A stretch of 64,000 bases of DNA from Janibacter alkaliphilus (lineage in GTDB: Bacteria; Actinomycetota; Actinomycetes; Actinomycetales; Dermatophilaceae), in NCBI RefSeq assembly GCF_013408565.1, contig NZ_JACBZX010000001.1, forward strand, positions 2,976,001-3,040,000. Reading direction: 5' to 3'. The notes beneath the pieces were generated by a model. That model was not told where the DNA came from. It saw nothing but the letters and a program-made list of their open reading frames with translations, and did no database searches. Shown here one piece after another: positions 18,025-26,837 of this stretch (position 1 is its first letter; every line of letters begins with the position of its first letter). The position numbers were made by a program, and so were the translations under genes.

Positions 18025-20385
18025 CTACCGCTTGTCGATGTCCACGACCATCGCGTCCTCGACGGTGGCGACCACCTTGATCCGGGTGCCGGTGCCGGCC
18101 ACCTTCGTCGAGCCCCACGGGTTGTCGGCGTCCCAGTAGCCGTTGACGTCCTTGTCGTCGAACATCGGGATGCCGCGCGAGGAGCGCACCCGCTCGGGCT
18201 GGCCGTTGCGGTGGAAGGTCACCGCGTCGGTGCGCTGCCGGCCGAAGGTGGCGTCGAAGGGCTGGCGCCGGTTGCCCAGCAGGCTGCCGTCACGGAAGGT
18301 GATCGGCTCCGGTCGCGCGTCCACCGGCAGCGCCAGGCCGTGCCCGGGGTGCTGCGAGGTGTTGTTGTTGTCCCACTGGTTGTCGACGTACCAGACGAGC
18401 ATCCCCTCCTGGTAGGGGAAGCGCTCGACCCAGTCCGGCCGGGTGCTGGACCAGCCGAAGTTGTACGGGCCGGTCTCCAGGTAGCGGTCGTAGCCGTCGT
18501 AGGTCCGGTTCTCGGCGAGGTAGTAGTGCGTCTTGACCTCGGTGGTGGTCCCGCTGGTGCGGGTGAAGCCGTCCGCGCTCCAGCCGTTGTCGCCGCTCTC
18601 GACGTCGTCGGACAGGACGGTGGACCCGTCGACCGTGACGGCGATGTCGTCGATGAAGGCGCCGTTCTCGGTGACCGCCCCGTCGGTCTGGTAGCGGAAG
18701 CGCACCTGCACCTCGCCGCCGACGTGCTCGGAGAGGTCGAAGCTGTGCTCGCGCCAGCTCATGTCGCCGCCGTCGACGAGCTCGCCGACCTGCTCCCAGG
18801 TCTGCCCGTCGGTGCTGACCTCGGCGACGAGGAAGTCGTAGCCCGCCTCGATCTCGTGGCTGATCCAGGCCGAGAGCTCGGCGTCCTGCGCGCCGGTGAG
18901 GTCCACCGTGCGGGTCAGGGTCGTGCTGAGGTTGTCCCCGGACCCGCTCCACCACTCGCTCTCCCCGGAGTGCGGGGTGTTGTAGTCGGTGGTGATCGTC
19001 TTGTCCGGCAGGGTCACCGCGACCGCCTGCGGCAGATCCCGGTGGTCCTTGGCCGCCGGGCCGAGGTCGACCCGCTGCTTGCGGCGCTGCGCCTGGACGG
19101 TCTCGAAGTCCAGCCAGCCGAGCTGCAGCTTGCTCCAGGCGCCCATGTAGCCGGGGCTGGAGCCGATGTCGACGGTGCCCCGGTTGAGCCAGCTGCCGCC
19201 GGACATCAGCGCCCAGAAGCCGGTGCCGTTGTCGCCGCCCTGGGTGTCGTAGAGGTCCGGCAGGCCGAGGTCGTGACCGAACTCGTGGGCGAAGACGCCG
19301 AGGCCGCCGTTCTCCGGCTCGGTGGTGTAGTCGCCGACCCAGATGCCGGAGCGGCCGATCTGCACGCCGCCGTTGAGGTTGCCCTGCGGCCCGGTGCGGC
19401 CGATGTCGTTGTCGAAGGCGTAGTAGCGGTGCGACCAGATGGCGTCCTCGCCCTGGGCGCCGCCACCGGCCTCCTCGCCCTCGCCGGCGTGGATCGCCTG
19501 GAAGTGGTCGATGTAGCCGTCCGGCTCGTCGAAGTCGCCGTCGTCGTCGTGGTCGTAGCGGTCCCACACGTCGAACTGCGCGAGGTACTGCTTGATCTGC
19601 CGGTTGGTCCTGCCCTGGGCGCGCTGGTCGGCGTACCAGGCCTCGACCGTGTCCTGGACGTAGGCCCAGTAGCCCTCGGCCTCGCTGGTGCCGTCGCCCT
19701 CCACCGGGTTGTGACCGTAGCGGGCCTCGTTGTACGGCACGGTGACCCAGTCGGAGACGTCGCCGGTGGCCTCGAAGCGGCCGTTGGACTGCTTGTCGTA
19801 GAAGTGCTTCAGCGACTGCTTGTCGTCGGCGAACATCAGGTCCAGGTAGTGCTGCCGGTCGAAGGTGCGCCGCCAGATCGTCGAGTTGTCGTCGGTCTCG
19901 CCGCCGTCCCAGATCCGGTCCGGCTTCTCGATCTGGTCGTGCACCGGGCCGGCCTCGCCGCCCTGGGGCTGCATCGTCCGGTCGCCGAAGTCGGTGAGGA
20001 TCGTGAAGATGTTCGCCGTGCGCTCGACGTCGTACTGCACGTAGCGCGGTCCGCGCTGGCGGGCGGCGGCGCCGCGTACGTCGTCGGGCGCGTCCGCCGC
20101 CTCGACCTCGATGACCTTCTTGCCCGCCTTCGTCTCGACCTCGGCCTCGCCGGTGACCAGCTGCTCCACCGCGGCCTCGCGCAGCGCCCGCTGACGCTCG
20201 CCGAGCGGGTGCGGGATGTCGTCGACCTGCTCGGGCTCGGTGCTCGGGTCCGGCGGCGAGGGGGTGGGAGCGGTGACGCGCTGGTCGGCGGCCTGGGCGG
20301 TGGTGGCCGCCATGGACAGGGGTGCCGCGCTCAGGGCGAGCGCCGCGACGGCGCCCGTCAGCAGGGTGCTGCGTGATCTCTTCAC
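18025..20385 (-). CDS. Secreted M6 family metalloprotease (immune inhibitor A type)
   Basis: 786 residues. N-terminal signal peptide with KRSRS charge, hydrophobic ALALSAAPLSMAA and cleavage around TAQA-AD. A propeptide is followed by the M6 domain (YVQYDVERTANIFTILTDFGD at about 115) and the zinc site HEFGHDLGLPDLYD (about residue 370) with its HExxH signature. The later region has a VWMAM-like ALMSGGSW element and two beta-sandwich or MAM-like stretches (DNLSTTLTRTVDLTGAQ, FIDDIAVTVDG). Expected to degrade extracellular proteins. GTG 20385 is chosen because it starts the signal peptide. It is a single gene with its own terminator. Some M6 proteins are virulence factors, but environmental actinobacteria commonly have them. 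Confidence 0.93.
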   Translation of the reverse strand: MKRSRSTLLTGAVAALALSAAPLSMAATTAQAADQRVTAPTPSPPDPSTEPEQVDDIPHPLGERQRALREAAVEQLVTGEAEVETKAGKKVIEVEAADAPDDVRGAAARQRGPRYVQYDVERTANIFTILTDFGDRTMQPQGGEAGPVHDQIEKPDRIWDGGETDDNSTIWRRTFDRQHYLDLMFADDKQSLKHFYDKQSNGRFEATGDVSDWVTVPYNEARYGHNPVEGDGTSEAEGYWAYVQDTVEAWYADQRAQGRTNRQIKQYLAQFDVWDRYDHDDDGDFDEPDGYIDHFQAIHAGEGEEAGGGAQGEDAIWSHRYYAFDNDIGRTGPQGNLNGGVQIGRSGIWVGDYTTEPENGGLGVFAHEFGHDLGLPDLYDTQGGDNGTGFWALMSGGSWLNRGTVDIGSSPGYMGAWSKLQLGWLDFETVQAQRRKQRVDLGPAAKDHRDLPQAVAVTLPDKTITTDYNTPHSGESEWWSGSGDNLSTTLTRTVDLTGAQDAELSAWISHEIEAGYDFLVAEVSTDGQTWEQVGELVDGGDMSWREHSFDLSEHVGGEVQVRFRYQTDGAVTENGAFIDDIAVTVDGSTVLSDDVESGDNGWSADGFTRTSGTTTEVKTHYYLAENRTYDGYDRYLETGPYNFGWSSTRPDWVERFPYQEGMLVWYVDNQWDNNNTSQHPGHGLALPVDARPEPITFRDGSLLGNRRQPFDATFGRQRTDAVTFHRNGQPERVRSSRGIPMFDDKDVNGYWDADNPWGSTKVAGTGTRIKVVATVEDAMVVDIDKR

Positions 20386-20519
20386 GGGGGACTCTCTCTC
20401 GTGCGTGTGGCGTGGCCCACAAGGGGTAAGCGCATGCAACCAAGAGTCACCGGCGTGATGGGCCGTCGGCCGGACGTCTTTAAGAAGTTCTGACGATTCG
20501 CAGGAAGAATCCTGACGCC

Positions 20520-20525
20520 TAGGCT
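20520..20525 (+). promoter_or_regulatory. -10 box of panB (leaderless type)
   Basis: TAGGCT, 6 nt before the panB ATG; the intervening bases (GGGGCC) are too close to act as a normal ribosome site. Confidence 0.5.
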
Positions 20526-20531
20526 GGGGCC

Positions 20532-21419
20532 ATGAGCGAGCAGACGCCCCCGCAGACCTCCGCCGAGACGGCCGCTCCGTACGGCAGCGGCGCCACCCCG
20601 GCCGCCGCGCCCAACGCCCTGCGCCGGGTCCGCATCCCGCACCTGCACGAGATGAAGCAGCGCGGCGAGCGCTGGGCCATGCTCACCGCCTACGACATGT
20701 ACTCCGCCCAGGTCTTCGACGAGGCCGGGATCCCGGCGCTGCTCGTCGGTGACTCCGCCGGCAACAACGTCCTGGGATACGCCACCACGCTCCCGGTGAC
20801 CGTCGAGGAGATGCTGCCGCTGACCCGTGCGGTGGCCACCGCGGCCCGGCGGGCGCTGGTCGTCGCCGACCTCCCCTTCGGCAGCTATCAGGGCTCCCCC
20901 GAGCAGGCCTACGCCACCGGGGTGCGCTTCATGAAGGAGGGCCTGGCGCACGCGGTCAAGCTCGAGGGCGGCGCCGAGATGGCCCCGCAGATCGAGCGGC
21001 TGGTCACCGGCGGGGTGCCCGTCTGCGCGCACATCGGTTTCACCCCGCAGAGCGAGCACGCCCTCGGCGGCTACAAGGTCCAGGGACGCGGCGAGCAGGC
21101 CGACGCGCTCGTCGCCGACGCCCTCGCGGTGCAGCAGGCCGGGGCCTTCGCCGTGGTCATGGAGATGGTCCCGGCGCCGATCGCGGCCCGGATCACCCAG
21201 GAGCTGAGCATCCCGACGATCGGCATCGGCGCCGGACCGGACTGCGACGCGCAGGTGCTGGTGTGGCAGGACATGGCCGGGCTGCGCGGCGGCAAGGGTG
21301 CCCGCTTCGTCAAGCAGTACGCCGACCTGCGCTCCACCCTCGCCCAGGCGGCCCGGACCTACGCCGAGGACGTCTCGGCCGGCACCTTCCCCGGGCCCGA
21401 GCACTCCTTCGACTCCTGA
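20532..21419 (+). CDS. panB: 3-methyl-2-oxobutanoate hydroxymethyltransferase
   Basis: 295-residue TIM-barrel enzyme that makes ketopantoate from ketoisovalerate and methylene-THF, the first step of pantothenate (CoA and ACP phosphopantetheine) synthesis. Motifs: [32 protein letters not shown] with metal-binding Asp, [69 protein letters not shown]. An extra ~35 N-terminal Ala/Pro-rich residues precede the barrel. Followed 13 bp later by a methyltransferase on the same strand. Confidence 0.96.
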   Translation: MSEQTPPQTSAETAAPYGSGATPAAAPNALRRVRIPHLHEMKQRGERWAMLTAYDMYSAQVFDEAGIPALLVGDSAGNNVLGYATTLPVTVEEMLPLTRAVATAARRALVVADLPFGSYQGSPEQAYATGVRFMKEGLAHAVKLEGGAEMAPQIERLVTGGVPVCAHIGFTPQSEHALGGYKVQGRGEQADALVADALAVQQAGAFAVVMEMVPAPIAARITQELSIPTIGIGAGPDCDAQVLVWQDMAGLRGGKGARFVKQYADLRSTLAQAARTYAEDVSAGTFPGPEHSFDS

Positions 21420-21432
21420 GGACGGCCCCACC

Positions 21433-22074
21433 GTGCCCGAGCAGCCCAGCGGCGACGACCTGCCCGAGATCCGCACCCGCTGGTCGGAGGTCAGCGGCGG
21501 CATCGAGGCCGCCTACGCCTACCGGCAGCGCTTCGACGACCTCGTCGAGCAGGGCGTCGACGTGCACGGCGAGGCCCGCCTGGTCACCGCCCTGCGCCCA
21601 CCGCCGTCACGGGTGCTGGACGCCGGCTGCGGCGAGGGGCGGATCGCCTCCCGGCTGACCTGGCTGGGTCACGACGTCGTCGGTGTCGACGCCGACCGGC
21701 ACCTGCTCGAGCTCGCCGAGGAGCGGGACACCCAGACCCGCTTCGTCGTCGCCGACCTGGCGACGCTGTCGCTGCGCTCGCAGTCCTTCGACCTCATCCT
21801 GCTGGCCGGCAACGTCGTGCCCTACCTCGCCGACGGCACCCTGGTGGACGTGCTGCGTCGGCTGCGCCAGCACCTCGACGCCGGCGGTCTGCTGGTCACC
21901 GGATACTCGCTGCCGGGATCGCAGCCGCGCGGCGCCGCCGAGGTGAGCGTGCGCGACTTCGAGCGGGCCGCCTTCGCCGCCGGGCTGGCCCTGGTGCAGC
22001 AGTACGCCTCGTGGGACCGGGCGCCCTGGCCCGGCGACGGGACCTACCGGCTGAGCCTGCACCGCCCGGCCTGA
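21433..22074 (+). CDS. Class I SAM-dependent methyltransferase
   Basis: 213 residues. The SAM-binding motif I VLDAGCGEGRIASRL is at about residues 53-67, an acidic residue VDAD ends strand 2, and FDLILLAGNVVPYL matches motif IV/post-I. The fold is that of small-molecule methyltransferases; the substrate cannot be told. The GTG start 21433 begins 13 bp after panB, so the pair is probably cotranscribed. Confidence 0.85.
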   Translation: MPEQPSGDDLPEIRTRWSEVSGGIEAAYAYRQRFDDLVEQGVDVHGEARLVTALRPPPSRVLDAGCGEGRIASRLTWLGHDVVGVDADRHLLELAEERDTQTRFVVADLATLSLRSQSFDLILLAGNVVPYLADGTLVDVLRRLRQHLDAGGLLVTGYSLPGSQPRGAAEVSVRDFERAAFAAGLALVQQYASWDRAPWPGDGTYRLSLHRPA

Positions 22075-22134
22075 GCCGGTCGCGCGGGGTGGCCCGGGGC
22101 GGCCGAGCGGGGGTGGCCCCGGGGGGACCAGCGC

Positions 22135-22317
22135 TCAGGCCTCGCCCTCCTCCCAGCGGCGGTCCTCCTCGTCCCAGGCCTCGGTGCGCGCGGCGGCCGT
22201 CTCCAGGGCGCGGCCGGCCTCCTCGCGGGTGGCGTAGGGGCCCATGACCTCGGCGCCGGGCGACTTCTCGTCGTCGCTCTCCACCTGGCGGGTCTGGATG
22301 TTGAACCAGTACTGCAC
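22135..22317 (-). CDS. Small conserved actinobacterial protein
   Basis: 60 residues: QYWFNIQTRQVESDDEK, then GPYATREEAGRALETAAAR and an acidic/Trp C-terminus (EAWDEEDRRWEEGEA). The middle helix after a GPY turn resembles a miniature SPOR-like repeat. The GTG start has GAGGAG 6 nt upstream. No known function. It is convergent with the methyltransferase and divergent from map. Confidence 0.75.
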   Translation of the reverse strand: MQYWFNIQTRQVESDDEKSPGAEVMGPYATREEAGRALETAAARTEAWDEEDRRWEEGEA

Positions 22318-22379
22318 GGGCTGCTCCTCGCTCGTCGGCTGCGATGACGGTACCCGCGCCGCGGCGCACCGTCGTTGCC

Positions 22380-22385
22380 TAGACT
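22380..22385 (+). promoter_or_regulatory. -10 box of map (leaderless type)
   Basis: TAGACT, 7 nt before the map ATG. The spacer CCACCTC contains no Shine-Dalgarno sequence. Confidence 0.55.
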
Positions 22386-22392
22386 CCACCTC

Positions 22393-23256
22393 ATGTCCGC
22401 CTCGCTCGCAAGCGTCCACCCCGGCACCGTGTCCGGGCGTCGGCCGGTGCCCGCCGGCATCGTCCGACCCGAGTACGTCGACAAGCCCGCGCCGGCCCCC
22501 TTCACCGGCAGCGAGGTCAAGGACGAGGAGACCATCGCCAGGATGCGCGTGGCCGGACGGGTCGCCGCCCAGGCGATGGCCACCGCCGCCGAGGCGATCG
22601 CGCCGGGGGTGACCACCGACGAGATCGACGCGATCGCCCACGAGTTCCTCCTCGACCACCACGCCTACCCCTCGACGCTGGGCTACCGGGGCTTCCCGAA
22701 GTCGGTGTGCACCTCGGTCAACGAGGTGGTCTGCCACGGCATCCCGGACGACCGCCGGCTCGAGGACGGCGACATCGTCAACATCGACATCACCGCCTAC
22801 CTCGACGGGGTGCACGGAGACACCGACGCCACCTACCTCTGCGGCGACGTCGACGAGGAGTCCCGGCTGCTCGTCGAGCGCACCCACGAGGCGATGATGC
22901 GCGGGATCAAGGCGGCCGTCCCGGGCCGCCAGCTGAACATCGTCGGCCGGGTCATCGAGAAGTACGCCGCCCGCTTCGGCTACGGCGTGGTCCGCGACTT
23001 CACCGGCCACGGGATCGGCAGCGCCTTCCACTCCGGCCTGATCGTGCCGCACTACGACGCCGCTCCCGGCTACGACACCGTCATCGAGCCGGGCATGACC
23101 TTCACCGTCGAGCCGATGCTCAACCTGGGCACGCACGAGTGGACGATGTGGGACGACGGGTGGACCGTGGTCACCAAGGACCTGCGCCGCTCGGCGCAGT
23201 TCGAGCACACCATCCTCATCACCGACAGCGGCAACGAGATCCTCACCCTCGGGTGA
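22393..23256 (+). CDS. map: Type I methionine aminopeptidase
   Basis: 287-residue enzyme that removes the initiator methionine from nascent proteins. Metal ligands are all present: the two Asp in [18 protein letters not shown], the His in [14 protein letters not shown], Glu in [10 protein letters not shown] and Glu in [10 protein letters not shown]. The N-terminal ~40 residues ([18 protein letters not shown]) form the proline-rich extension with an SH3-binding-like motif seen in actinobacterial MetAPs. ppgK begins 18 bp downstream. Confidence 0.96.
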   Translation: MSASLASVHPGTVSGRRPVPAGIVRPEYVDKPAPAPFTGSEVKDEETIARMRVAGRVAAQAMATAAEAIAPGVTTDEIDAIAHEFLLDHHAYPSTLGYRGFPKSVCTSVNEVVCHGIPDDRRLEDGDIVNIDITAYLDGVHGDTDATYLCGDVDEESRLLVERTHEAMMRGIKAAVPGRQLNIVGRVIEKYAARFGYGVVRDFTGHGIGSAFHSGLIVPHYDAAPGYDTVIEPGMTFTVEPMLNLGTHEWTMWDDGWTVVTKDLRRSAQFEHTILITDSGNEILTLG

Positions 23257-23273
23257 GCCGGGCAGGAGCGATC

Positions 23274-24035
23274 ATGGCCAAGAAGGCGCACGCGCTGGGT
23301 ATCGACATCGGCGGCTCGGGGATCAAGGGTGCCCCCGTCGACCTGGACAAGGGGGCCTTCGCCGACGACCGGCTGCGGATCGCCACCCCGGACGGCGCCG
23401 GGCCGGACGACGTCGCCGACGTCGTCGCCCAGATCGTCGAGCACTTCGACCTCGGCACGGTGCCGGTCGGGATCACCGTGCCGGCCGTGGTCACCCACGG
23501 GGTGGTGCGCAGCGCCGCCAACATCGACCGGTCCTGGATCGACCTCGATGCCGAGAAGCTCTTCAGCAAGCGCCTGGGGCTGGAGGTGCACGTGGTCAAC
23601 GACGCCGACGCCGCCGGTGTCGCGGAGCGCCACTTCGGGGCGGCCCAGGGGCACGACGGGCTGGTCGTGCTCACCACCCTCGGCACCGGGATCGGCACCG
23701 CGGTCATCAACGACGGCGACCTCGTGCCCAACGCCGAGCTCGGGCACCTGGAGATCGACGGTCACGACGCCGAGACCCGGGCCGCGGAGAGCGTGCGCGA
23801 CCGGGAGGACCTCAGCATGCCGGAGTGGGCCGAGCGGCTGCAGCGCTACTACCGCCACCTCGAGGACCTCATCTGGCCCGACCTCTTCGTCGTCGGTGGC
23901 GGGATCAGCAAGAAGGCCGACGAGTTCCTGCCGCTGCTGGACATCCGCACCGAGATCGTGCCGGCCCAGCTGAAGAACAAGGCCGGCATCATCGGCGCCG
24001 CCCGGCTGGCGAAGAAGGCCGCCAAGCACTCCTGA
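23274..24035 (+). CDS. ppgK: Polyphosphate glucokinase (ROK family)
   Basis: 253 residues. It phosphorylates glucose using inorganic polyphosphate, and often ATP. Motifs: the phosphate-1 loop GIDIGGSGIKGAPVD, the polyphosphate-glucokinase pattern TVPAVVTHGVVRSAANIDRSWI, VNDADAAGVAE, LTTLGTGIGTAVINDG and ELGHLEIDG. The usual ROK zinc-binding cysteines are absent, as in other PpgK enzymes. AGGAG precedes ATG 23274, so this internal gene uses a ribosome site. Confidence 0.94.
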   Translation: MAKKAHALGIDIGGSGIKGAPVDLDKGAFADDRLRIATPDGAGPDDVADVVAQIVEHFDLGTVPVGITVPAVVTHGVVRSAANIDRSWIDLDAEKLFSKRLGLEVHVVNDADAAGVAERHFGAAQGHDGLVVLTTLGTGIGTAVINDGDLVPNAELGHLEIDGHDAETRAAESVRDREDLSMPEWAERLQRYYRHLEDLIWPDLFVVGGGISKKADEFLPLLDIRTEIVPAQLKNKAGIIGAARLAKKAAKHS

Positions 24036-24057
24036 CGCTGCGGCTCCCGGCAGGGGG

Positions 24058-24708
24058 TCAGCGGGTGAAGGACACCGGCCCGGCGTCGCGCAGGTCCCGC
24101 ACGTCGGTCTCCGGGTGACCCAGGTCTCGGGCCTGGCCGAGGTAGAGGGCCCGCCCGGTCTCGTTGAGCAGGCCGTCGTGCACCGGCACGGCGACCGGTG
24201 CCGCGATCCGCCGCAGGAAGGCGGTCATCTCCCGGCTGCGCTGCCACGGTGCGTTCAGCGGGAAGGCGAGCACGTCCACCTCGCCCGGCTCGCCGTCCAG
24301 GGCGTCACCGGGATGGAAGACCGTCGGCTCGCCTTCGGCGCTGATCCGCACCCCGCGGTTGCCGATCCGGGGCAGGTCGTCGTGGATCAGCGCGTGCTGC
24401 CGACCCACCGCCTCCAGCCGGGCCCCGGCCACGTCGGTGGTCCCGTCGAGGTCGGCGCAGCTCAGGCCGAGCCCGCGGGCGATCTCGGCGGCCTGCGGCT
24501 CGGCCAGCAGCCGGGCCTGCGGGTTGGCCGCCATCAGGCCGGGGACGTGCTCGCAGTCGAGATGGTCCGGGTGCTGGTGGGTGACCACCACCGCGGAGAG
24601 GTCCCGCAGCCCGTGCCAGCCGTCGCTGAAGGCGCCGGGGTCGATGAGCACCCGCGCCTCGGCGGTCTCGACGAGGAGGCAGGCGTGTCCGAGGTGGGTC
24701 AGGCGCAT
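24058..24708 (-). CDS. Metallo-beta-lactamase-fold hydrolase (UlaG/RomA-like)
   Basis: 216 residues. N-terminal LTHLGHACLLVET, metal motif VVTHQHPDHLD (HxHxDH type), FHPGDAL with a further ligand, and VPVHDGLLNE near the end, all typical of the small UlaG-like MBL branch. The substrate is unknown. ATG 24708 lies 6 nt after a TACGGT -10 box. It converges with ppgK (22-bp gap). Confidence 0.85.
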   Translation of the reverse strand: MRLTHLGHACLLVETAEARVLIDPGAFSDGWHGLRDLSAVVVTHQHPDHLDCEHVPGLMAANPQARLLAEPQAAEIARGLGLSCADLDGTTDVAGARLEAVGRQHALIHDDLPRIGNRGVRISAEGEPTVFHPGDALDGEPGEVDVLAFPLNAPWQRSREMTAFLRRIAAPVAVPVHDGLLNETGRALYLGQARDLGHPETDVRDLRDAGPVSFTR

Positions 24709-24714
24709 GCTCCC

Positions 24715-24720
24715 ACCGTA
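24715..24720 (-). promoter_or_regulatory. -10 box of the MBL-fold gene (leaderless type)
   Basis: TACGGT on the minus strand, 6 nt before ATG 24708. Confidence 0.45.
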
Positions 24721-24779
24721 GGGGTCGGTCCGCCGGGACGGGTTCTCACCACCTGTCCCACCCGCACCGCGCCATGCGG

Positions 24780-24785
24780 CATGGT
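24780..24785 (+). promoter_or_regulatory. Candidate -10 box of the APC permease gene
   Basis: CATGGT, 6 nt before ATG 24792. GGAG at 24786-24789 could also serve as a poorly spaced ribosome site, so a leaderless reading is less certain here. Confidence 0.3.
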
Positions 24786-24791
24786 GGAGTC

Positions 24792-26321
24792 ATGCACGCC
24801 ACCGACGACCCCGTGGGGAGCGCTCTGCCGCGCCGCCTCGGGCTCGGTGGTGCCACCGTCGTCGGGCTGGCCGCGATGCTCGGCGCCGGGGTCTTCGTCG
24901 CCTTCGCGCCGGCGGCCGCGGTGGCCGGCGAGCTGCTCCTGCTGAGCCTGCTCGTGGCAGCCCTCCTGGCCGCGGCGAACGCTCACTCCTCGGCGCGGCT
25001 GGCGGTGCGCTACCCGACCTCCGGCGGCACCTACGTCTACGCCCGGGAGCGGCTCGGCCTGCCGTGGGGGCACCTGGCGGGCTGGGCCTTCATGGTCGGC
25101 AAGACCGCCTCCTGCGCCGTGATGGCGCTGACCGTCGGCGCCTACCTGTGGCCGGAGAACGAGACCATCCTGGGGCTGCTCGTGGTCCTCGGGGCGCTCG
25201 TGCTCAACCTGCAGGGGATCACCCGGTCGGCGCAGGCCGCCGCCGTCATCGTCGGCCTGGTGCTGCTCGTGCTCGGCTGCTTCGTCGTGGCGATGTTCCT
25301 GGCTCCCCCGGACGTGGTCGCCGAGGCCGAGCCGGAGACCGCGCGGTCGAGCGTGTGGGGCGTGCTGCAGGGCGCCGGCTTCCTCTTCTTCGCCTTCGCC
25401 GGCTTCGCCCGGGTCGCCACGCTCGGTGAGGAGGTGCGCTCCCCCGGCCGGACCATCCCCCGGGCGATCGGCCTGTCGCTGGCCGTCGTGCTGGCCGTCT
25501 ACGCCACGGTGGCGCTGGCCTTCACCACCAGCGTCGGGGTGGGCTGGCTGGCGGCGCGGGTGGCCCCGCTGGCCGAGGCCGCCGAGATCTCCGGCTGGAG
25601 CTGGCTGGGATCGGTGCTGCGCTTCACGGCCGGGGTCGCGGCGGCCGGCGCGCTGCTGGCCCTGACGCTCGGGGTGACCCGGACGGTCGTCGCGATGGCC
25701 CGGGACCACCACCTGCCCCGGCAGCTGGCCCGGGTCGAGGGCACCCACGCCGTCCCCCGTGCGGCGGTGCTCGCGGTGTGCATCGCGGTGGCGGTGCTGG
25801 TGCTGCTGGCCGACGTGCGGGCCTCGATCGGGGTCTCCTCCTTCTGCGTGCTCGTCTACTACGCCCTCGCCAACGCCAGCGCCTGGACGCTGGCGCCCGG
25901 TGCCACGCGCGTGGTGCCCGCCGTGGGGCTTCTCGGCTGCCTGGCCGTCGCCGTCGTGCTGCCCTGGGAGTCGGTGCTCTTCGGGGTGCTCGTGCTCGGG
26001 ATCGGCGCCTTCGTCGGCTGGTTCCGGCACACCACCCGGGACGCCTCCCCGGCCGAGCTGGGCGATCCCGCCACGGACGACGGGGAGCTGAGCAGCACCC
26101 CGGCCAGCACCCCGCCGCCGCTGGCCCCGGCGGACGCCGACGAGGTCGACCCCGACCTGCTCGACGCCAGCGGGACCACCCCGCTGCGCGAGACCGGCGC
26201 GGGTGGTGTCCGGGGAGACGACGTGAGCGGTGCCCACGGAGACGACGCGGGCGGCGCCCCCGGAGACGACGCGGGCGGCACCGGGGGCGACGGCACCGGC
26301 CCGGAGGCCCTCGACCGCTGA
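24792..26321 (+). CDS. APC superfamily amino acid/amine permease
   Basis: 509 residues with about 12 predicted membrane helices. Helix 1 has the unwound substrate-binding turn GATVVGLAAMLGAGVFVAF, and YPTSGGTYVYARERLGLPWGHLAGW is the classic APC motif. The last ~110 residues after FVGWFRHTTRD are hydrophilic, ending in tandem short repeats around GDD (GVRGDD, GAHGDD, GAPGDD, GTGGDG), a low-complexity cytoplasmic tail. The substrate is not predictable. The tail ends only 43 bp before rnpB. Confidence 0.88.
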   Translation: MHATDDPVGSALPRRLGLGGATVVGLAAMLGAGVFVAFAPAAAVAGELLLLSLLVAALLAAANAHSSARLAVRYPTSGGTYVYARERLGLPWGHLAGWAFMVGKTASCAVMALTVGAYLWPENETILGLLVVLGALVLNLQGITRSAQAAAVIVGLVLLVLGCFVVAMFLAPPDVVAEAEPETARSSVWGVLQGAGFLFFAFAGFARVATLGEEVRSPGRTIPRAIGLSLAVVLAVYATVALAFTTSVGVGWLAARVAPLAEAAEISGWSWLGSVLRFTAGVAAAGALLALTLGVTRTVVAMARDHHLPRQLARVEGTHAVPRAAVLAVCIAVAVLVLLADVRASIGVSSFCVLVYYALANASAWTLAPGATRVVPAVGLLGCLAVAVVLPWESVLFGVLVLGIGAFVGWFRHTTRDASPAELGDPATDDGELSSTPASTPPPLAPADADEVDPDLLDASGTTPLRETGAGGVRGDDVSGAHGDDAGGAPGDDAGGTGGDGTGPEALDR

Positions 26322-26350
26322 GCCGGTGGGTGGGCGGCCGTCGGCACCGG

Positions 26351-26356
26351 TAGGGT
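26351..26356 (+). promoter_or_regulatory. -10 box of rnpB
   Basis: TAGGGT, 7 nt before the first base of mature RNase P RNA at 26364. Because the RNA 5' end is known from its structure, this calibrates the -10 to start distance used to read the other TANNNT boxes in the window. Confidence 0.65.
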
Positions 26357-26363
26357 GATCCGT

Positions 26364-26748
26364 GGATGAGTCGGTCGGACGGTCGCGTCGGTGCTCCGGC
26401 ACCGCCGAGGAAAGTCCGGGCTCCGCAGGGCAGGGTGGTGGCTAACAGCCACCCGGGGTGACCCGCGGGACAGTGCCACAGAGAACAGACCGCCACGACC
26501 CCACGGTGTGGGGCGCGGCAAGGGTGAAACGGTGGTGCAAGAGACCACCAGCGGCCCGGGTGACCGGGCCGGCTCGGTAAACCCCACCCGGAGCAAGTCC
26601 AGACAGTGCGTGATCGAGGGCGGCCCGCCCGAGCGCACGGGTAGGACGCTGGAGGCCGTCGGCGACGGCGGCCCGAGATGGATGACCGTCACCCGGTCGC
26701 CGGCGACGGCGGCCGGGGACAGGACCCGGCTTACAGACCGACTCATCC
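26364..26748 (+). ncRNA. rnpB: RNase P RNA (bacterial type A)
   Basis: Catalytic RNA that cuts tRNA 5' leaders. Conserved blocks: GAGGAAAGTCCGGGCTC (from about 26407), GACAGTGCCACAGAGA (about 26469), GGTGAAACGGTGGTGCAAGAG (about 26522), GGAGCAAGTCCAGACA (about 26590) and the 3' arm. The 5' GGATGAGTCGGTC pairs exactly with 3' GACCGACTCATCC to make helix P1, which sets both ends. Length 385 nt is normal for an actinobacterium. Confidence 0.97.
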
Positions 26749-26766
26749 CCACCCCCTTCGGCGGGG

Positions 26767-26835
26767 CGCGGTGCGGTCTTCGCGCGCGGCGCCCGGTCGC
26801 CCGCGGTGCGGTCGTCGCTCGCGGCGCCCGGTCGC
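26767..26835. repeat. Tandem duplication of about 35 bp
   Basis: CGCGGTGCGGTC...CGGCGCCCGGTCGC occurs at 26767-26800 and again at 26802-26835 (period 35 bp, a few differences). It fills most of the gap between rnpB and the end of the convergent RNase gene and may affect termination. Confidence 0.7.
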
Positions 26836-26837
26836 GG

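Noticed and set aside
20385..20531. Riboswitch upstream of panB or the M6 protease
   Set aside because: The gap is only about 146 bp, the panB transcript appears leaderless, and no conserved aptamer motif is seen.
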